Shown: positions 44,646 to 55,026, numbered from the stretch's first letter. The stretch: 64,000 nucleotides of DNA from Actinernus sp. WN-2022 (GCA_030867875.1 JAOWCC010000577.1:85665740-85729739), one strand, 5' to 3'. Notes: generated by a model not told the origin, from the sequence alone. Numbers and translations: made by a program.

Positions 44646-44976
44646 CCCGGGGGAGGCTCCCTTATGTGAGGGGTACATGGATGCTCGTCGTACCTTTTAG
44701 GGGTCAAAATCAGGAGTTTGGTACCACTTAGGGTATCCACCATCAAACACAGACATTTCTATGTAAAGCGGTACCTTTTAGGGGTCGGGTGTCAATTGAA
44801 CAGAAAAGCTGTTATCAATTTACATTTTTATTATCTTTTAGGGGTCAAAATAAGTTGATCCACGCCCATTTTAGTACCTCTTAGGGGTCAAATCGAAAAT
44901 GTCCGACGAGCATCCCTAACCCTTCTATATGGGAGTCACCCCCCCCCCCCCCCCCCCGGGGGGGGGGGGGGGGGGG
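44646..44976. mobile_element. CCCGGGG repeat with C19G19 end
   Basis: Begins CCCGGGGGAGGCTCCC and ends ATGGGAGTCACC followed by 19 C (44939-44957) and 19 G (44958-44976). The interior carries at least five copies of TTAGGGGTC, most as CTTTTAGGGGTC, and GATGCTCGTCG / CGACGAGCATCC near the ends. It belongs to a type of G/C-ended repeat seen once more at 41612. Confidence 0.65.
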
Positions 44977-45159
44977 TATTTTGGTGTGGGGAATACGGCG
45001 CACTAGTTTCATGTTTGATTGTATTCTTACGCAGCTCAGTAAAGATTTAAACTGCTGGCTCCTAATGCACTTAACAATGCGGCAATGCTGCAAACTACAC
45101 AGTAGACTATTGTTACAGAGTTGCAAACGACTCCCATCAAAAATTTCCTATCGATAATC

Positions 45160-45262
45160 ACTAGAAAATCAAACATTTTAGAACGACAAAACTCCACATG
45201 ATTTTGCCATCCCCTGTCAATATTTGGGGAATTTGTCGTTCTAAAATGTTTGATTTTCTAGT
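45160..45262. mobile_element. Short perfect foldback, 4-bp target duplication
   Basis: 31-bp perfect inverted ends ACTAGAAAATCAAACATTTT... with direct repeat AATC at 45156-45159 and 45263-45266. 103 bp in total. Confidence 0.75.
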
Positions 45263-45394
45263 AATCCGTGTTTTGCACTGTGTTATATTAATGTTCACTC
45301 ATACCATTAAATGTTTATACGTAGCACAGGTACAGTTAGCTAAGGGACATCTGGTGCAAGTCCTGGGTGACATGTTTCTTCACGGTGGACTATT

Positions 45395-45914
45395 TAACAA
45401 TTAGACCCGCAGCCCGAATGGCCTACGAGTCAATAGCCCATGAGGCGCAGCCGAATGGGCTATTTAACTCATAGCCCATGAGGGCGAGAGGTTTGTTTTA
45501 GTACAAACTAACTAGTCGGACATTAGAAAATAATCATGTTCAAAGCTGAGTGAACAAGTGAATGCACGAGCGACACCAACACAACGACGAACTGTTGCCA
45601 TGGCGTTGAAGTTTGGATCTAGGAAACATTGCATTGTGGGATGCCACAGGATCGCTCGATCGCCGAGAAGTGTTCTCATATAATCGCCGACGATCGCCAA
45701 CGATCGCTGGAGTAGAACCTTGCTCTACTCCAGCGATCGCGATCGCTGGATCGCTAGAAGTGTTCTCATATGATCGCTGGTCAAATTTTGGACGATCCGG
45801 CGATCGCCAGCGATCGTCAGCGATCATATGAGAACCAGCCTTATCACAAATAGACTTATAGTAGCGTAGCCAATCAGAAAGCAGGATTCGTAATAGTCCA
45901 CTAGTTGGTTTATA
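45395..45914. repeat. Repeat family Q, copy 2, with internal insertion
   Basis: CAATTAGACCCGCAGCCCGA at the left and AATAGTCCACTAGTTGGTTT at the right match Q copies at 24592 (inverted) and 49899 (same orientation). The middle (about 45530-45836) is replaced by, or carries, a GATC-dense element. Confidence 0.65.
45640..45836. repeat. GATCGC-dense palindromic segment
   Basis: About a dozen GATCG words, including CGATCGCGATCG near 45736, with mirrored pieces GATCGCTGGAGTAGA / TCTACTCCAGCGATC and repeated GTTCTCATAT.ATCGC. Not coding; the ORFs on both strands are compositional. Confidence 0.7.
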
Positions 45915-46059
45915 CTTAAGTTGATTAGTTGATGATTACCGGTAATGAAACTTATAACCAGTCTTTGCTTTCCCAGTTCAACATCTAACCCTGATACCAG
46001 AGGTTTACTTTCTCTTCTCGCTGCTTCGCAGCCCGCTAACATCGCTTCGCGGCTTAACC

Positions 46060-46860
46060 GCCCCTTTGTAGCTTAAAAAAATCGAAATCTCTGGGACCAG
46101 GCCCGGACCAAGGTACCTGTGTATCCGAGGATAGAGTAAAGCATTATTTATTTTGCGTACCCTTATCCAGACTAGGCTCGGTTTCAGCCGTTGGGGTGTC
46201 GTTTCTCCAAAGCCTCCCCCGTGTCCGTGACGTCATCTGATTAAAATTCAATATTATTCATAAACTTTCAAACACATGCACATTGAAATTCTTTAAACTA
46301 AAACTCCTGTGAAATTAATTCTCAAGAACAAACGCCATTTAAGAGAAACCTAGCCTGCTTACAGGCTCTCAGGTTTTTTCGGAAATATTAGTTTTCAGGT
46401 TGGGTGGAAATGTTAGGTTATCTGTGGGCCGAGCGAGGCCCGGACCCGAGCGAGGCGGAGGCGAGTGCGTCAGAATGAGAGCCAGCACTGTGATTGGCTA
46501 ATCGTTGACAGATAGGTTTTTGCACGAGCCGCTTCATTATGATTGATTGTCAGATTGTTTCCTGAATTAAACCATATGGAGTGCAAAGACTGTACGAAAA
46601 GTTAGATAAAACCTTTCTTTGCTGGCATAACAATCTCATAAACTCAAACACGATAGCCTTGTGAGAAATCGACATACATATGACGCTATATAAGTTATTA
46701 TCGACTACATACGAGTCAAAACATCGAAGTGCTATTAAACAGCTAGTCAGTTTACTCACTTTCGTGACAATTTCGACACACGGTCGCTAAACTGTACGAA
46801 ATCTCCAAGAATAAATCTCTAATGTCGAAAATAACCCGGGGATCCGAAAGAGGATAGTAT
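46060..46860. other. Intergenic; repeat remnant only
   Basis: 46169-46210 (TAGGCTCGGTTTCAGCCGTT, then GTCGTTTCTCCAAAGCCT) is the complement of sequence at 12490-12535. The rest shows no gene. Confidence 0.4.
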
Positions 46861-46891
46861 TGTGACCAATAGACATTCATATGTGCTCAGC

Positions 46892-47091
46892 GGGCACTAT
46901 TATACAAATAGACTGTGTCTGTCTCGGACCTATCGGCTGATAGCTTCCCTTGGAAATTTGATGTTCTTAAAACTAGCATATAAGCCCTCGAACTTCGTTC
47001 TCGGGCTTATATTTGTTTTAAGAACATCAAATTTCCGCGGGCAACTATCAGCCGATAGTTCTTCGACTGACACAGTCTATTTGTATAATAG
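46892..47091. repeat. Foldback family P, copy 4 (best preserved)
   Basis: Arms from CACTATTATACAAATAGACT to AGTCTATTTGTATAATAG, passing CTATCGGCTGATAG, AAATTTGATGTTCTTAAAAC and the tip CTCGAACTTCGTTCTCG. About 200 bp and almost fully self-complementary. Confidence 0.85.
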
Positions 47092-47111
47092 AAACCTCAA
47101 GCGTGCGGTCT

Positions 47112-47268
47112 AATTGAAGGGCTGTGTGCCACAAGGGACCAAATATCCTCTTTAGGACGTTTAATTAAGCTATTGTGTACTCATTTTTGGTATTTTTAAT
47201 CGAAATTTCGAGGGGGAAAATGTCCTGAAAAGGGCACTTGGTCCCTTGTGGCACATAGCCGTTCAATT
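47112..47268. mobile_element. MITE with TGTGCCACAAGGGACCAA ends
   Basis: AATTGAAGGGCTGTGTGCCA... and the complement TGGCACATAGCCGTTCAATT, about 31 bp each with two mismatches. 157 bp. Confidence 0.75.
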
Positions 47269-47669
47269 GTTAAATGGTACACAGTGAAGCCATGTCAGAC
47301 TAATAATAATACATTGATGGCTACATTTGTAGCCATGACAGTCTCCGAAGCTAAATGGCATGATCTAGAAACAAATGCACTGCACGTTTTATCTTACGTT
47401 ATTTCATTTGCTGTATTAAAATTGTCCCTTGGCCCCAAAACAATGGAAAGATGGTCAAACATGGGGATGGTACCCTGCGCTGACAGCTGTGTCTGGTGAA
47501 CAAAACGGGTCCCTGGAATGTGGGGCATGTGTTTTCACATGTTCCCTTATTATATGGCTAGGTAACGTGAATTGTGGGCTACGATTGATCAGTATGCTGT
47601 CCACACCATCAACCACAAATTGAAGCAATTATAAAGCTGGTTGGGCTTTTGAGCCAATTATAATATACA

Positions 47670-47816
47670 TCTTATTAAACTTGCTTCCTCGGTCCATACT
47701 ATAAGTTATGGATCCTCATTTTCCCATTTTTTTATGGCTTAACGCTTGGGCCATAAAGCAGGAATAATCTTGGTCCATAACTTACCGTACAGACCACGTG
47801 CTCGTTTAATAAGAGG
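47670..47816. repeat. Inverted-repeat remnant
   Basis: CTTATTAAAC / GTTTAATAAG ends and TCGGTCCATA.TATAAGTTATGG / GGTCCATAACTTACCGTACAGA inside. The words GTTATGGATCCTCATTT and TTTTTTTATGGC also occur at 23480-23512 next to the fourth gene stub. Confidence 0.55.
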
Positions 47817-47943
47817 TGTTTATTACAATATATGTTGGGATGGATCAAGGGAGTAAAAGGGGAGTTTGATCAGTTGCCATGATGTAACCCTCTTTAGAAT
47901 CGATCTATCAAACCCCACCCACTCCCCTCAGAGAAGAATGTTA

Positions 47944-48835
47944 TCACGTATTAGTGCCATTATCACAATATTCCTTGTCCTCGATGGATTCTGCTATTTC
48001 CATACATTTCTCCTTCCAATATGTGGCCTGCTGCTTGGATTTTTTTGTTTCATTTTTTTCCTCATCAAGAAGTTTTTCAATCTCATTTCTGGACATGAAT
48101 CTTCGATTACAGCGTGGTGCAATGGGTTCATCGGCAAAATCGGCCTTCCGTTTTTTCCTTTGTTTGTTAACCCGGAAGAATTCTGCACAGCTGGCACAGT
48201 ATGTACCAACACACACAAAAACTAAACAGTTGGAAGAGAAAGTTCTCAATTCCTTTGGACTCTGGGGTCGTGAGAGGTCTTTGACAAAGCCAGTTTTATG
48301 TGGTAACATTGTAGTAACCTCTTCTAAAACCAAACCTCTACATAATGTTAGACTGTCAAACAACATTAAAAAGTTGTATATCTGGTGTGATAGAGGAATA
48401 TCCTGTAAGACATCCATGATGTTCAGGTCATGATGCAGGTCCAGTTTACACCCATGACAACTTACATGATATTCTACCTCACCATCCACATTTTCGACCG
48501 AAAGTTCAGTAATTACTCGTTGTTCATTTAGCTCCCACTTCTCATGTCTGATAAAACAGGTTCTGTCACGGCTATCAGCAATCTGATTCCATCCATCTGG
48601 CATAGCTTTTGTTAAGGTTTCTTTGGAATTGCACCGTTTGATATGTAGATAACCTCCTTTTCTCTGGCCACGAGAACCCCTCTTAACTCGCACAACTTTC
48701 TCTTTCCAAATATCATTGACAATTTTTCCCAATGAAATAAGACAAGGAATAGCATCCATGTTTTCCTTTGCATGCAACAAAATATCCTCTGCTGCAATGC
48801 AGGAATCTTCACCAAGTTCATAATTACTGACCATC
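47944..48835 (-). CDS. Gene C exon 2 (terminal), tandem two-exon family
   Basis: Frame after TTTTAATTCACAG|G, starting MVSNYELGEDSCIAAEDIL and ending DNGTNT before TGA. Joined to exon 1 at 62378-62454 it gives 969 nt, 322 residues. The open frame continues 22 codons into the intron above 48835; those are not part of the product because the acceptor is conserved with A and B. It contains VKRGSRGQRKGGYLHIKR, CHGC, LLMLFDSLTLCRGLVLEE-type sequence (FLMLFDSLTL), TYCASC, basic KQRKKRK and a coiled coil with WKEKCMEIAESIE. It has an N-terminal deletion of a few residues (IPCLISLG) and its own C-terminus (EDKEYCDNGTNT) compared with A and B. Family and function unrecognised. The plus-strand 159-codon ORF is a shadow. 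Confidence 0.75.
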
Positions 48836-49067
48836 CTGTGAATTAAAATCCAAAATATATTATCAGGAAATATTTCTGCATCTATCAAAGTATTTACCAA
48901 TAATTATTATTCCCCAACGTGGATATTTACAACACAGGTGAAGTAACCAGCCTCAAATTAGTTCAAAAAGCCATTTAAAACTAAATACTTCACGTGTGAG
49001 ACCAAGAAGCCATCTTGTCTCCAAGCTGGGAGGTGAATAGTTAACAGGTTTTTGGTGACTGTAATGT

Positions 49068-49352
49068 GCCCATTGCAGGAATGCAATCACGTGGTTGTGC
49101 TGCATGGCAAACAAAATCGGACTTCGTTGATTTAAATACACTTATATGAGATCAGTAGTGTTATTAGAAAAACATGTTTGTAAATGCTATTTCCATCTCC
49201 AGTCGATTGTCAATCTTGATTGTCAATCTTTCTAAAACAGGGTTTTGAAATTTGTTTGGCATGCAGTAAAGCCTTTCCCATGGGATCACGAGCACAATTA
49301 ATTTGTTAACGAGGTATTATATCAGCATGTGACTGTATCCTGCAAAGGGCCT
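49068..49352. repeat. MITE, second copy of the 3230-3498 family
   Basis: Shares ATTGCAGGAATGCAATCACG, TATGAGATCAGTAGTGTTATT, TTGTAAATGCTATTT and ATCAGCATGTGACTG in order with the first copy. The ends CATTGCAGGA / TCCTGCAAAGGGC are degenerate. Confidence 0.65.
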
Positions 49353-49358
49353 ATTTAA

Positions 49359-49895
49359 AGTGCTTCTAACTCTTCTTGAATTTTTTCTACATATGAACCT
49401 TTGAAAGGTTTTGAGTACTTCTACAAATATTTTTTTGGTTTACAAAGAATACTCTATGTTCTACGCTTGTTTGAAATGGTGAAAAATTGACCTTTCCTGA
49501 CCCATGACCGCGTTAGAAAAAGCCTGGGTCAATTACCGGGTGGACGTCATATAATTAATTCGACTTTGCAATAATTTGAATAAATACTTAGCATTTTGTC
49601 TAAAATGACTTTTTTATACTAACAACTCACAAACTGTGTATATTTTCTATGCATCGATGTTGTTGTGATAGAAAGGCGCCATGGAGGATAATGCATTAAT
49701 GAGATGATGTCGACCCGGGAATCGACCTAGGCTTTTTCTAACGCGGTCATGGGTCAGGAAAGGTAAATTTTTCACCATTTCAAACAAGCGTAGAACATAG
49801 AGTATTCTTTGTAAACGAAAAAGTTATTCGCAGAATAACTCAAAACCTTTCAAAGGTTCATATGTAGAAAAATTTCAATAAGGGTTAGAAGCACT
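49359..49895. mobile_element. TTAA-flanked MITE with about 180-bp arms
   Basis: TTAA at 49355-49358 and 49896-49899; ends AGTGCTTCTAAC / GTTAGAAGCACT. Arms stay complementary through AAACCTTTGAAAGG-type sequence, GAATACTCTATGTTCTACGC, GACCCATGACCGCGTTAG and AAAAAGCCT. It shares the TTAA-AGTG start with the element at 33118, so the two may belong to one superfamily (Kolobok- or piggyBac-like, undecided). Confidence 0.8.
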
Positions 49896-49898
49896 TTA

Positions 49899-50143
49899 AC
49901 AATTAGACACACAGCCCGAATGGGCTGCGAGTCAATAGCCCACGAGGCGCAGCCAAAAAAACTAACTAGTCGGACAGCAGAAAATAACAGAAAGAAACAA
50001 ATTGAAGTTTAACAAATTGAATTGTTTCGTGAAAATGAGTGCAGTTCTTCTCTACCATGGGCTATCACAAATAGACCGACATGTATATTATTGTAGCAAA
50101 TCAGAATGCAGGATTCGTAATAGTCCACTAGTTGGTTTATACT
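49899..50143. repeat. Repeat family Q, copy 3
   Basis: From ACAATTAGACACACAGCCCG to AGTCCACTAGTTGGTTTATA. It lacks part of the interior seen in copy 1. Directly followed by a partial P copy. Confidence 0.7.
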
Positions 50144-50168
50144 AATAACAATTAGACTGCGAGCTTGA

Positions 50169-50256
50169 GGTTTCTACTACATGTAGCACACAAATAGTGT
50201 GTCTCTCAAGGAACTATCGGCTGATAGTTGCCTGTGGAAATTTGCTGTTCTTATTA
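50169..50256. repeat. Foldback family P, copy 5 (half)
   Basis: CAAATAGTGTGTCTCTCAAG, CTATCGGCTGATAGTTGCC and AAATTTGCTGTTCTTA: one P arm without its partner. Confidence 0.65.
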
Positions 50257-50290
50257 ACGAATATATGCCAGAGAATTAATGAAGCTAAAA

Positions 50291-51218
50291 TGTAATTTGG
50301 TTGCATTTGTCACTGTATTGGTCACTAGTGATATTAATTTGGTTGCATTTGACTGTATTGGTCACTAGTGATAGTAATTTGGTTGCATGACTGTATTGGT
50401 CACTAGTGATAGTAATTTGGTTGCATTTGTGACTGTATTGGTCACTAGTGATAGTAATTTGGTTGCATGACTGTATTGGTCACTAGTGATAGTAATTTGG
50501 TTGCATTTGTCACTGTATTGGTCACTAGTGATAGTAATTTGGTTGCATTTGACTCTATTGGTCACTAGTGATAGTAATTTGGTTGCATTTGTCACTATAT
50601 TGGTCACTAGTGATAGTAATTTGGTTGCATTTCATTTGACTGTATTGGTCACTAGTGATAGTAATTTGGTTGCATTTCATTTGACTGTATTGGTCACTAG
50701 TGATAGCAATTTGGTTGCATTTGTCACTGTATTGGTCACTAGTGATAGTAATTTGGTTGCATTTGACTGTATTGGTCACTATATAGTGATAGTAATTTGG
50801 TTGCATTTGTCACTGTATTGGTCACTAGTGATAGTAATTTGGTTGCATTTGTCACTGTATTGGTCACTAGTGATAGCAATTTGGTTGCATTTGTCACTGT
50901 ATTGGTCACTAGTGCAGGGGGATAGTAATTTGGTTGCATTTGTCACTGTATTGGTCACTAGTGATAGTAATTTGGTTGCATTTGTCACTGTATTGGTCAC
51001 TAGTGATAGTAATTTGGTTGCATTTGTCACTGTATTGGTCACTAGTGATAGTAATGTGGTTGCATTTGTCACTGTATTGGTCACTAGTGATAGTAATTTG
51101 GTTGCATTTGTCACTGTATTGGTCACTAGTGATAGTAATTTGGTTGCATTTGTCACTGTATTGGTCACTAGTGATACTAATTTGGTTGCATTTGTCACTG
51201 TATTGGTCACTAGTGATA
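50291..51218. repeat. 42-bp minisatellite, 22 units
   Basis: Consensus AATTTGGTTGCATTTGTCAC then TGTATTGGTCACTAGTGATAGT; 22 occurrences of the GGTCACTA core. Several left-hand units are shorter (missing TTTGTC or TC) and two carry an extra TTTCA; the right-hand units are nearly identical. 42 is a multiple of three, so long ORFs (258 codons plus, 143 codons minus) run through both strands; they are by-products. Each unit holds the palindrome TCACTAGTGA. Confidence 0.95.
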
Positions 51219-51223
51219 GTGAT

Positions 51224-51886
51224 TATTACTATATAGAGCCTGTACTGGAGTTAGCCATTTGAGAGTAAATCCTACAGTTATCCAAACAAGGGCCTTTCTA
51301 CATTGGCTTGATTGGACTGTTTGACGACGTACATTGTAAATAGCATTAAATTTATAGGAGAAGAGCTGAGTCTTTTGCTAATCTTAATTGGACACATACA
51401 ACATTTGAAGCTAATTGCTTTAATTGACCAAAGACTCAAGTATGTGGTGCACACAAGATTACAAAACTCCCAGTTTCTCTCTTTGTCTTCGAGGTTTTCG
51501 CTCAATGTACATGGACAATGCTGATACAATTAAATAAATTAAAGTAAGTAAAAGTGAAATGTTGTATTGATACATGTATCTGCACGAGCAGTTGTAAACT
51601 TGAAATCTTTTCATAAAAGTTTCTTCTCTGTTATAATGAATGAACTACTGGGGTCCCTGAGATATGCCGTTGCCATTGGGTGGGGGTCAGAAAACTGATT
51701 GATCAATATATTTTTACCCAGCATATCCAATATATGATTAACGATAATCGGATTCGATTTTTCAAATGTTTTCAAATTTGCATATTGGCGAGTCATTGAA
51801 ACTTCACGGTACGTGAGCTAAAACTGTTACAACAACACAAGTCACTCTTGGGTCAAGGCGTTGAGCCATTTGTAAACATTACATGG
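51224..51886. other. Gene C intron; no feature recognised
   Basis: Unique-looking AT-rich DNA between the minisatellite and the Gypsy remnant. The short ORFs have no support. Confidence 0.4.
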
Positions 51887-52020
51887 TGTTATGTAATCTA
51901 ATATACTTGTATGTGATACTACTCACAGGGGGACACAGGGTAGAGGACAGGAGCCAGAGAAGGGACTCTAAAAGTTACAGTGTAAATATAAGCCAGACCA
52001 TACGATTAAAACCTATTACA
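51887..52020 (+). repeat. Possible 5' LTR of the Gypsy element
   Basis: Starts TGTTATGTAATC and ends ACCTATTACA, followed at once by TGGTGTCAGAAGTGG, a sequence type commonly found as primer-binding site in metazoan Gypsy elements. Only 134 bp, and no 3' partner is in the window, so the left boundary is tentative. Confidence 0.45.
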
Positions 52021-54495
52021 TGGTGTCAGAAGTGGTCCAGAAATACAGATAGTCAATAACATAGGTTATGGCCTCGGGAAAAATTGTCCCACCGGAACAT
52101 TTTAACTTCAACAAGTCAGAAGAATGGCCGAAGTGGATTAGGCGTTTTGGGAGATATCGCGTTGCCTCGGAGCTACACAAGAAGGGCGGAGAACAGCAAG
52201 TAAACACACTTTTATATTCGATGGGCGATAAAGCCGATGCCTTCGTATTCGCAGAAGGAGAAGACACGAAGTAGGAGAAAGTTAAAGGGAAATTTTACCA
52301 ATACTTCGTTGTGCGCCGCAATACGATTTATGAGAGGACAAAGTGTAACCAGCCTGTAAAGAAACTGACGAGTCCGTGGATTCCTTTATCACAGCCTTAT
52401 ACGGCCTCGTGGAACACTGTGAATACGGAGCCTTAAGAGATGAAATGATACGTGATAGACTAGTAGTTGGCCTGAGGGACGGAAAGTTGAGTGAGGAACT
52501 GCAAATGGATCCCAAACTAACATTAGAAAAGGCCGTGAATCAGGCAAGGCAAAGCCTTTTTTACGAAAGCGTAAAAAAGCAACAAGGAGTTGTGAGAAAC
52601 ACAAGTCAGGCACATGCGGCAAACGTCGATTATATTAAAGGCTACCAACGCAAGCACAAGATAACGAAGGATAAGCAGGATAAATTGAAAGGAAAGCAGC
52701 AGAACGAATGTCAAAGATGTGGAAATACATTCCACAATCGCCACGTGTGTCCGGCTAAGGAAATAGAATGCCACAAATGCGGAAAGAAAGGCCATTTCGC
52801 AAGAGTCTGCAAAACAAACAACGTGGACGAGGTGGAACTCTCATCGGGAAGTGAACAAGGAGAATACGAAGATGTTTTTCTGGGCAAAATAACCGGTGGT
52901 AGCAATACATGGGAGGCTGAAATTTGCATCGATGGAGAACCCATTAACTTTAAGTTAGACAGTGGCGCCGACGTGACAGTAATCTCACAGCACGTCTTTG
53001 ACAAAATAAACAAAGGTCAGCAATCACCGGTGACCACAAGGAGGAAATTGTATGGGCCATGTTGACATCAGTTGTCCTGTCAAGGCAAATTCCTCGCAAC
53101 ATTAAAGTACCGAGAAAATAGCCACAAGGAGGAAATCTACATCCTTGAAAATCTTAAGAAACCGCTGTTAAGTAGACAAGCCTGCCTTTTGTTAGGGATC
53201 ATCGCCAAAGTAGAAGAAATTAAATCGGAACAAGATAACAAACACATGTACGTAAACAAACACCATCGTTTATTTGAAGGTCTCGGGTGTCTCGACGGGG
53301 AGTACGAGATTAAACTAGACAAGACTGTTGAGCCATTTAACTTGACTATACCGTTGCGGAATGGGACGTTGCGGAATTCCCATTCCGCAACTACCCAAAG
53401 CCCTCGCTAGGATGGAAAAACTCGGAGTCATAGAAACAGTTGAACAGCCAACCAAATGGTGTTCTCCTATGGTTGTCGTGCCGAAGAGCAACGACCAAAT
53501 CCAAAGTATGTGGAGATTTTATACAACTCAATAAAGTTGTCAAGCATGAAAATCACCCCATGCCGACAACAGAGCAAACATTGGCCAAGATCGCAGGAGC
53601 AAAAGTTGTGTCAAAACTCGACGCCAATTCAGGGTTTTGGCAACGTAAATTGTCGAATGATTCCAAAGGGCTAACAACCTTCATCACACCGTGGGGAAGA
53701 TACTTTATACAAGGCTCCCATTCGGTATTGCGTCAGCACCGGAACACTTTCAACGCACAATGCAGCGGGTCTTAGAAGGGCTAGAAGGACAGGAGTGTCA
53801 AATGGATGACATTTTAGTCTACGGAGAGAACCAGCAACAGCATGATGAACGACTGGAGAAAGTACTTGCGAGGTTTGAGGAGGCTCACGTTACCCTTAAT
53901 CTAGACAAATGCGAATTTTCCAAGGAAAGCGTAATATTTCTTGGTCACCGGGTTGGAAAGCACGGCATTCAAACAGCTCCAAGCAAAGTTGAAGCCATAC
54001 CAGCCGACGTTAGTGAGCTTAGAAGGTTTCTCGGAATGGTCAACCAGATGGGAAAGTACATTCCCCAGTGTCAGTCAGCCATTGCGGGACCTTCTGAGTC
54101 ATAAGAATTCATGGTTATGGGGAGCAGCTCAAGACAAAGCATTCAGCGAGATAAAGAGCGCCTTAACCTCTGCTCCAACCTTAGCTATATATAGTCTAAC
54201 GAATGATACTATATTGTCAGCAGACGCATCGTCTTATGGTCGTGGTGCTACATTGAAGCAGAAGCAAGCTGACGGCAAGTGGAAAGCCATTGCTTACATA
54301 TCTAGGGCTTTGACTCCGGTGGAGCAACGATACGCCCAGATTGAGAAGGAGGCTCTCGCCACAACATGGGCGTGTGAGAGATTGGCGGACTATTTGGTGG
54401 GTAGGACCTTCCACATAGAAACGGACCACAAACCACTAGTGCCTCTTCTAGGGTCTAAGAATCTAGATGAGATGCCCCATGGAGTGCATGGCTGA
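52021..54495 (+). pseudogene. Decayed Ty3/Gypsy gag-pol
   Basis: Order of parts: gag N-terminus from 52068 (stop near 52272), gag C-terminus and protease in 52376-53065 with two zinc knuckles (CQRCGNTFHNRHVC; CHKCGKKGHFARVC) and FKLDSGADVTVIS, RT in pieces (53440-54104; KLDANSGFWQ, LPFGIASAPEHFQ, DDILVYGENQQQHDERL), RNase H in 53941-54495 (LSADASSYGRGATLKQ, YAQIEKEALATTWACER, ETDHKPL). At least four frame changes or stops (about 52.27, 53.07, 53.42, 53.75 and 54.1 kb). The residue before the catalytic DD is Q where aromatic residues are usual. No integrase or 3' LTR: the sequence breaks off near 54490, just before the tRNA-like array. Inactive. Confidence 0.9.
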
Positions 54496-54701
54496 CTATG
54501 CTCCTTTAAACTACACTCGTTATAGTGAATTCTTATTTAATATTTTAAGAATCCAGCAACCAAACTACATACCACTTTACATCACATTCTTTACACTTAC
54601 TAGTGCTACGCGGCAAACATGATTTCATATCATAACTACATATACATATATAATCGCCGTGACCCCATAAAACGCACCAATACCCACGATTGCTCTCATC
54701 T

Positions 54702-54775
54702 GACTTGATAGCTCAGTTGGTAGAGCGCCAGACATGCAACCTGGAGGTTGTTGGGTTCGAGTCCCACTTGGGTCA
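54702..54775 (+). tRNA. tRNA-like unit 1
   Basis: 74 nt. The acceptor GACTTGA pairs with TTGGGTC (three G-T pairs), the D arm is GCTC/GAGC, the anticodon stem is CCAG/CTGG, and the T loop is TTCGAGT with GGG/CCC. The nominal anticodon is TGC (Ala), but base 33 is A rather than T, the fifth anticodon-stem pair is A-C and the outer T-stem pair is mismatched. A and B boxes are intact. Probably a tRNA-derived element or pseudogene. Differs from units 2 and 3 by GTT for GTC. Confidence 0.5.
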
Positions 54776-54952
54776 GATATGTTTTCTCTTTCCCTCGTAG
54801 GAATTGCACACATAGCACTACAGCATACCACTTTACATCACATTCTTTACACTTACTAGTGCTACGCGGCAAACATGATTTCATAACGACATATACATAT
54901 ATAATCGCCGTGACCCCATAAAACGCACCAATACCCACGATTGCTCTCATCT

Positions 54953-55026
54953 GACTTGATAGCTCAGTTGGTAGAGCGCCAGACATGCAACCTGGAGGTC
55001 GTTGGGTTCGAGTCCCACTTGGGTCA
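54953..55026 (+). tRNA. tRNA-like unit 2
   Basis: Same structure as unit 1 with AGGTCG in the variable region. Followed by TTTTTTC, a possible polymerase III stop. Confidence 0.5.

Noticed and set aside
45640..45836. Cyanobacterial contamination, because of GCGATCGC-like words
   Set aside because: The segment is only about 200 bp, is mirrored, and sits inside a repeat that has other copies in the window with the same flanks.
50291..51218. CRISPR-like array
   Set aside because: Units are contiguous and nearly identical with no unique spacers, and the window is eukaryotic.
50486..51262. 258-codon ORF of repeated LVTSDSNLVAFVTV units
   Set aside because: It follows from a 42-bp tandem repeat whose period is a multiple of three; long frames are open on both strands and there are no flanking exons or start context.
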